Assembly (NCBI GenBank): GCA_023437365.1
Contig: JAEZGK010000038.1
Location: 17,454-81,453 of the forward strand
Direction of reading: 5' to 3'
Length of the DNA: 64,000 nt
Origin: Bacillota bacterium
GTDB taxonomy: Bacteria; Bacillota; Clostridia; Lachnospirales; Lachnospiraceae
Part shown: positions 60,933 to 64,000 of the stretch, piece after piece
Layout: the number at the start of each line of letters is the position of its first letter
Position numbering within the stretch: the first letter of the stretch is position 1
Made by a program: the position numbers and the translations under genes
Notes under the pieces: model-generated
Told to the model about the DNA's origin: nothing
Database searches by the model: none
Seen by the model: the letters and a program-made list of their open reading frames with translations, nothing else

Positions 60933-62148
60933 CTGTTGGCTCTATCCTCCACTCATTTTCCTGTATTGTTCTGTACTTCCAGGCCGGCTCCTCTACAACA
61001 ATTCTTCCCCCGGCGATACAGTGATTATCCTTCATGGTTATTTTTACATTATTTTCAATTATTAAAACATCCTTCGATATTAATCCGGCTATATACCTTT
61101 CCAGCCTTGCATTTGCTATCCTGAAAGCTTCCTCCTCTGTATATTTAAGCTTAACCTCCTTATATTCCCGGGTTTTAATTCTTCCGATACTGAAAGGCAG
61201 ATAAAAGCTGTCGGTAATATGAAGCTTTTTTTCGTTTACAATTATATCATACATAGGATAGGAATTTCTAGGATTATATAAAAATAATTTCTTCTGAAAG
61301 GTGGTCAAATAATACCCATTCTTTTCTTTTCCTGAATACAGCTTCTTCATATAATCAATGGAAAAGGTATTCTTATAATCATAATAGGTCTTACAACGGA
61401 TGTCGGCATCTGCGATCACTGTCTCTTTACCAAGAATCTCTTCAAAATCACCCATGATATTGACTATCCCGGATACCAGAATATCACCTTTTTTTACTAC
61501 ATCTCCCTCACTTACCATCGGTGTGCCGGCTCTTGTGATAATTGATTGTATGATTGCATCCTTGTCTGCTACCATATGACTTGGTTCGATTGCCTTAGCA
61601 GCAGAAACAGGCATGTTTGTCTCCTTGATTTTAATGATCAGACGAGTACCTTTAATCTCCGCCGACACCCAGCCGATATCCGTATAGGCCAACCTCATTG
61701 TCTCTTCAATTTCCTGGCAGTTGACCTTGTTTTTCAAGATTCCTGTATAGATTTGATTTTCAGTCAGGAATTTGGTCAAAGCTTCCGGTGTATGCTTTCT
61801 ACAGCCTAAGAAGCTGATATCCCAGATGTACAGGGATAGCACATAAATTAAAATAAGACATAAAATTACCCCTCCGAAGAAAACCTTTCTCTTCCGATAT
61901 CTATGTAAAAAGAACGGCAGGCCTGATTTTCTGATGATTTTTGGCAGTATTTTTGTCTTTCTTGCAATGGGCTTAAGCTTTTTGTAGTCAGAGGCAAGAA
62001 TATGAAACTGATAGAAATCTCCGTTTTTCTTCAAATCCCAGATATTAATCCTGTGATTACAGCAAAGATTAATAAAGCGCTCCGGAGCTATGCCGCTGAT
62101 CCTGATAATCAGAACACCTCTAAACCAAAAAATCAGCTTTCTTAACAT
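60907..62148 (-). CDS. yqfD: Sporulation protein YqfD
   Basis: 413 aa. N-terminal domain with ISGIAPERFINLCCNHRI, a transmembrane helix at about 91-110, and a C-terminal extracellular region with EIKGTRLIIKIKET and GDVVKKGDILVSGI. Produced in the mother cell in Bacillus under SigE control. RBS GGGAGGG six bases before ATG 62148. It is 30 bp downstream of yqfC. Confidence 0.92.
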   Translation of the reverse strand: MLRKLIFWFRGVLIIRISGIAPERFINLCCNHRINIWDLKKNGDFYQFHILASDYKKLKPIARKTKILPKIIRKSGLPFFLHRYRKRKVFFGGVILCLILIYVLSLYIWDISFLGCRKHTPEALTKFLTENQIYTGILKNKVNCQEIEETMRLAYTDIGWVSAEIKGTRLIIKIKETNMPVSAAKAIEPSHMVADKDAIIQSIITRAGTPMVSEGDVVKKGDILVSGIVNIMGDFEEILGKETVIADADIRCKTYYDYKNTFSIDYMKKLYSGKEKNGYYLTTFQKKLFLYNPRNSYPMYDIIVNEKKLHITDSFYLPFSIGRIKTREYKEVKLKYTEEEAFRIANARLERYIAGLISKDVLIIENNVKITMKDNHCIAGGRIVVEEPAWKYRTIQENEWRIEPTDEHNGDNH

Positions 62149-62178
62149 AGGATTCCCTCCCTGTAGACGAAATATCCA

Positions 62179-62541
62179 TCATTGGTAATAGATTGCCCTG
62201 ATATAACCGGTAACTCGCATCTCATCCTCGGTAAAGTAAAGAATATTCAGATTCTTACCCTCGATGCAGACCCGGCATAGCTTTGTCTGGACCTTAATTA
62301 CATCCCCATTATACTCGATAATGCCTTTATAATTTTCTACACTCAGTTCGTTTCTGCCGGTTGCTGTAATAATTGGAGCTCCTGCGAGAACATCTGCCGG
62401 AAGTCCAAGCCTGTTCGATACTTGCTCCATATAGTTCAGTTTCTGTTCCTTTGGCTTCTTTTTCTTTGAAAAGCCTTGATACAGTGTATTCTTTGCATTT
62501 TTCTTGAATTTCTTATGGGTCGATTTCAGATTTTTCTTCAT
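62179..62541 (-). CDS. yqfC: Sporulation protein YqfC
   Basis: 120 aa. Family block GLPADVLAGAPIITATGRNELSVENYKGIIEY (in parts: PADVLAGAPIIT, ENYKGIIEY), with a basic N-terminus rich in Lys. Start: GGAGG five bases before ATG 62541; ATG 62547 overlaps the RBS. It heads the yqfC-yqfD-phoH-HD-ybeY unit. The promoter was not identified, but Bacillus yqfC is SigE-dependent. Confidence 0.9.
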   Translation of the reverse strand: MKKNLKSTHKKFKKNAKNTLYQGFSKKKKPKEQKLNYMEQVSNRLGLPADVLAGAPIITATGRNELSVENYKGIIEYNGDVIKVQTKLCRVCIEGKNLNILYFTEDEMRVTGYIRAIYYQ

Positions 62542-62706
62542 ATACACCTCCGCTTTTGAACACGGATACTGTTAATAATATATGAAATTGTTAGAATTAG
62601 TAGACTAAATTATAGTTTCGTACCGATTTAGATCATTCTGCTTGGCGGTAACGGTATCGATTTCAATGCATAATATAATCTTAATGTTAAAACAAGGATG
62701 AAAGAA

Positions 62707-63345
62707 ATGAATTCTTTTCTATTCTCCATTCTCGAATCTTTTATATTTGTGATAGCGATCTCCATAGATGCTTTAATCGCCAGCTTAGCTTATGGCTGCA
62801 ATAAAATCAAGATACCCCTTCAAGCCATGTTGGAAATCACCTTAATATGTACCGGAATCTTAGGGGCTTCACTGCTTTTTGGATCCTTATTAAAAGCCTT
62901 GATACCTGTATTCCTGCTGAAGCTGATCTCTTTCTTAATTCTATTTGCATTAGGGATTACAAGATTGATCGATGATTTGATAAAGAGGTTCATAGAGCAC
63001 CATACTGTAAATAAGGAAATCAAATTCAGTCTGTTAAATCTGAATTTTATTCTGAATATTTATGCCAATCCGATTGATGCTGATTATGATCATTCAAAAA
63101 CAATTTCTGCAAGGGAAGCCTTCTCTATTGCAATCTCTTTGTCAATTGATAGTCTTGCGGCGGGTGTCGGAGCTGCTTTCGGTAATATTAATATTGCAGC
63201 GATTTTATTTTTTTCTCTTATTCTAAGTATGTTATCCATTAAATTGGGCGAATTTGCAGGAAACAAAATCAGCGATAAAATCCCGTTTAGATTATCCTGG
63301 CTTAGCGGTATCCTGCTGATATTTCTGGCAGTCTGCCGGTTATGA
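62707..63345 (+). CDS. ytaF: Sporulation membrane protein YtaF (MntP-like fold)
   Basis: 212 aa from ATG 62707 (AAGG nine bases upstream; ATG 62698 overlaps that RBS). About six transmembrane helices, with ISIDALIASLAYG in the first and ISLSIDSLAAGVGAA in the fourth, the paired Asp-containing motifs of this family, which is related to manganese exporters. Bacillus YtaF is made late in sporulation. It is convergent with the GNAT gene that follows on the other strand. Confidence 0.9.
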   Translation: MNSFLFSILESFIFVIAISIDALIASLAYGCNKIKIPLQAMLEITLICTGILGASLLFGSLLKALIPVFLLKLISFLILFALGITRLIDDLIKRFIEHHTVNKEIKFSLLNLNFILNIYANPIDADYDHSKTISAREAFSIAISLSIDSLAAGVGAAFGNINIAAILFFSLILSMLSIKLGEFAGNKISDKIPFRLSWLSGILLIFLAVCRL

Positions 63346-63352
63346 ACCGGCA
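63334..63352 (+). terminator. Small hairpin over the ytaF stop
   Basis: An eight-bp perfect stem, TGCCGGTT with AACCGGCA, and a three-base loop. The ytaF stop is in it and the GNAT gene ends next to it. AT-rich sequence follows but no long U-run. Confidence 0.45.
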
Positions 63353-63353
63353 A

Positions 63354-63836
63354 TTATAACATTTTATACATCAGAATATCGTCTACATAAGTACCATCGA
63401 GAAGGAATTCCTGTACTAGTCTTCCCTGCTCCAAAAAGCCGTTGGCCTTATAAAAAGTAACCGCGTCTTCGTTCGTAGAAAGTACACGAAGCGAGATCTT
63501 CTTGTAAGCTTGCTGCTTTCCCCAGGTAATCAAATGAGTGATCAATGCCTTACCCACTCCCCTGCCTTGAGAATCAGGATGCACCGCAATATAGAACTCC
63601 ATGACGTGACTGTTGGAAGGGAGTCCGGTAGGGTTATCATAGCCGATGTAGCCTGCTACTTTACCCTCAAGCTCGGCTATAAAAACTTTCTCAGGGGAAT
63701 AATGCCCTGTATATTCTTCCAGTGATCTCTGCTTCATTGGAGCTGGTGTATTATAACTACTAAAAACCAGTTGATCAATTTTCATCATCTCAGGATAGTC
63801 CGCTTCCTTTAAGTTTCTAATGGTTAAATTATTCAT
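63354..63836 (-). CDS. GNAT family N-acetyltransferase
   Basis: 160 aa from ATG 63836 (TAGGAG seven bases upstream). The longer reading from 63977 runs back through the dispersed repeat and is not credible. The acetyl-CoA motif A is VHPDSQGRGVGKALI at about residues 85-99, with VLSTNEDAVTFYKANGFLEQGRLV following, as in RimI/ribosomal-type GNATs of broad function. Substrate unknown. Its start is only 35 bp from the second copy of the 129-bp repeat, which may form the 5' leader of its mRNA. Confidence 0.9.
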   Translation of the reverse strand: MNNLTIRNLKEADYPEMMKIDQLVFSSYNTPAPMKQRSLEEYTGHYSPEKVFIAELEGKVAGYIGYDNPTGLPSNSHVMEFYIAVHPDSQGRGVGKALITHLITWGKQQAYKKISLRVLSTNEDAVTFYKANGFLEQGRLVQEFLLDGTYVDDILMYKML

Positions 63837-63871
63837 ACAATATCTCCTATTATTTAAATATTGATATACGG

Positions 63872-64000
63872 AACAAAGTGTCAGCCCGCTGACACTTTCG
63901 CGCCCGAGCGGATTGCGAAGCAATAACTTCCGAACGCTTATGCAATAAGCGTTTATTCGCTGAGGTGCGCATCCCAAAGCGAACTTGTTCGCTATGCGGA
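63872..64000. repeat. 129-bp dispersed repeat, copy 2 (runs to window edge)
   Basis: One mismatch to 36857-36985. Same orientation, and again just upstream of a minus-strand gene (the GNAT). The element may continue beyond the window. The same three palindromes are present. Confidence 0.92.

Noticed and set aside
63837..63977. N-terminal extension of the last GNAT by 47 codons
   Set aside because: It translates through the dispersed repeat; the ATG at 63836 has a proper RBS and the family start.

Overview
The window is a low-GC stretch from a spore-forming anaerobic Firmicute, most probably a Lachnospiraceae-type Clostridium (cluster XIVa). The evidence is SpoIIM, YqfC/YqfD, YtaF and a SpoVB-like flippase; RNase Y; YesM/YesN-type two-component regulators; Clostridia-style polyamine genes; strong AGGAGG ribosome binding sites; and AT-rich intergenic DNA. 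Almost every gene is on the minus strand. The exceptions are a DAHP synthase plus acetyltransferase pair near 32-33.5 kb and ytaF near 63 kb. No rRNA, tRNA, CRISPR array, prophage or insertion sequence was seen.

Layout. 0-6.3 kb: a polyamine operon, speD-speA-speE-speB-CASDH-nspC, with parts for two routes to spermidine. It carries a four-way-junction palindrome and 28-bp repeats between speA and speE. Between speE and speB are two tiny overlapping ORFs that repeat the N-terminus of SpeB. 6.3-12.4 kb: a surface-protein remnant, scpAB, a metallophosphoesterase, a 218-bp nested palindrome, a D,D-carboxypeptidase and an MFS transporter. 12.8-21.9 kb: a seven-gene unit made of binding protein, ABC ATPase, permease, YesM-like kinase, YesN-like regulator, HAD phosphatase and chemoreceptor. 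It probably senses, imports and swims toward one phosphorylated nutrient. 22-27.4 kb: an OmpR-type two-component system with a MacB/FtsX-type ABC exporter. 27.5-31.6 kb: a second chemoreceptor, a membrane-anchored Ig-like protein and pyrimidine-nucleoside phosphorylase.

31.9-38.3 kb: DAHP synthase, a GNAT, a XerD-like recombinase with altered catalytic residues, SpoIIM, a NUDIX hydrolase, ProC and an aspartate aminotransferase. One copy of a 129-bp dispersed repeat lies upstream of proC. 38.6-51 kb: a phosphodiester glycosidase family protein with a small partner, PdxA, RNase Y, MiaB, an M14 peptidase, HflK/HflC, and proB-DUF896-cyclo-ligase-proA. 51-64 kb: two FAD oxidoreductases, a BofC-like protein, a flippase, a YerB lipoprotein, and the sporulation/RNA block yqfC-yqfD-phoH-HD-ybeY, whose HD protein has a degenerate active site. 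YtaF, a GNAT and the second copy of the 129-bp repeat close the window.

The most unusual items are the coupled leader ORFs before speB, the four-way-junction element in the same operon, and the dispersed 129-bp repeat. All functions are read from sequence motifs; no database search was run.
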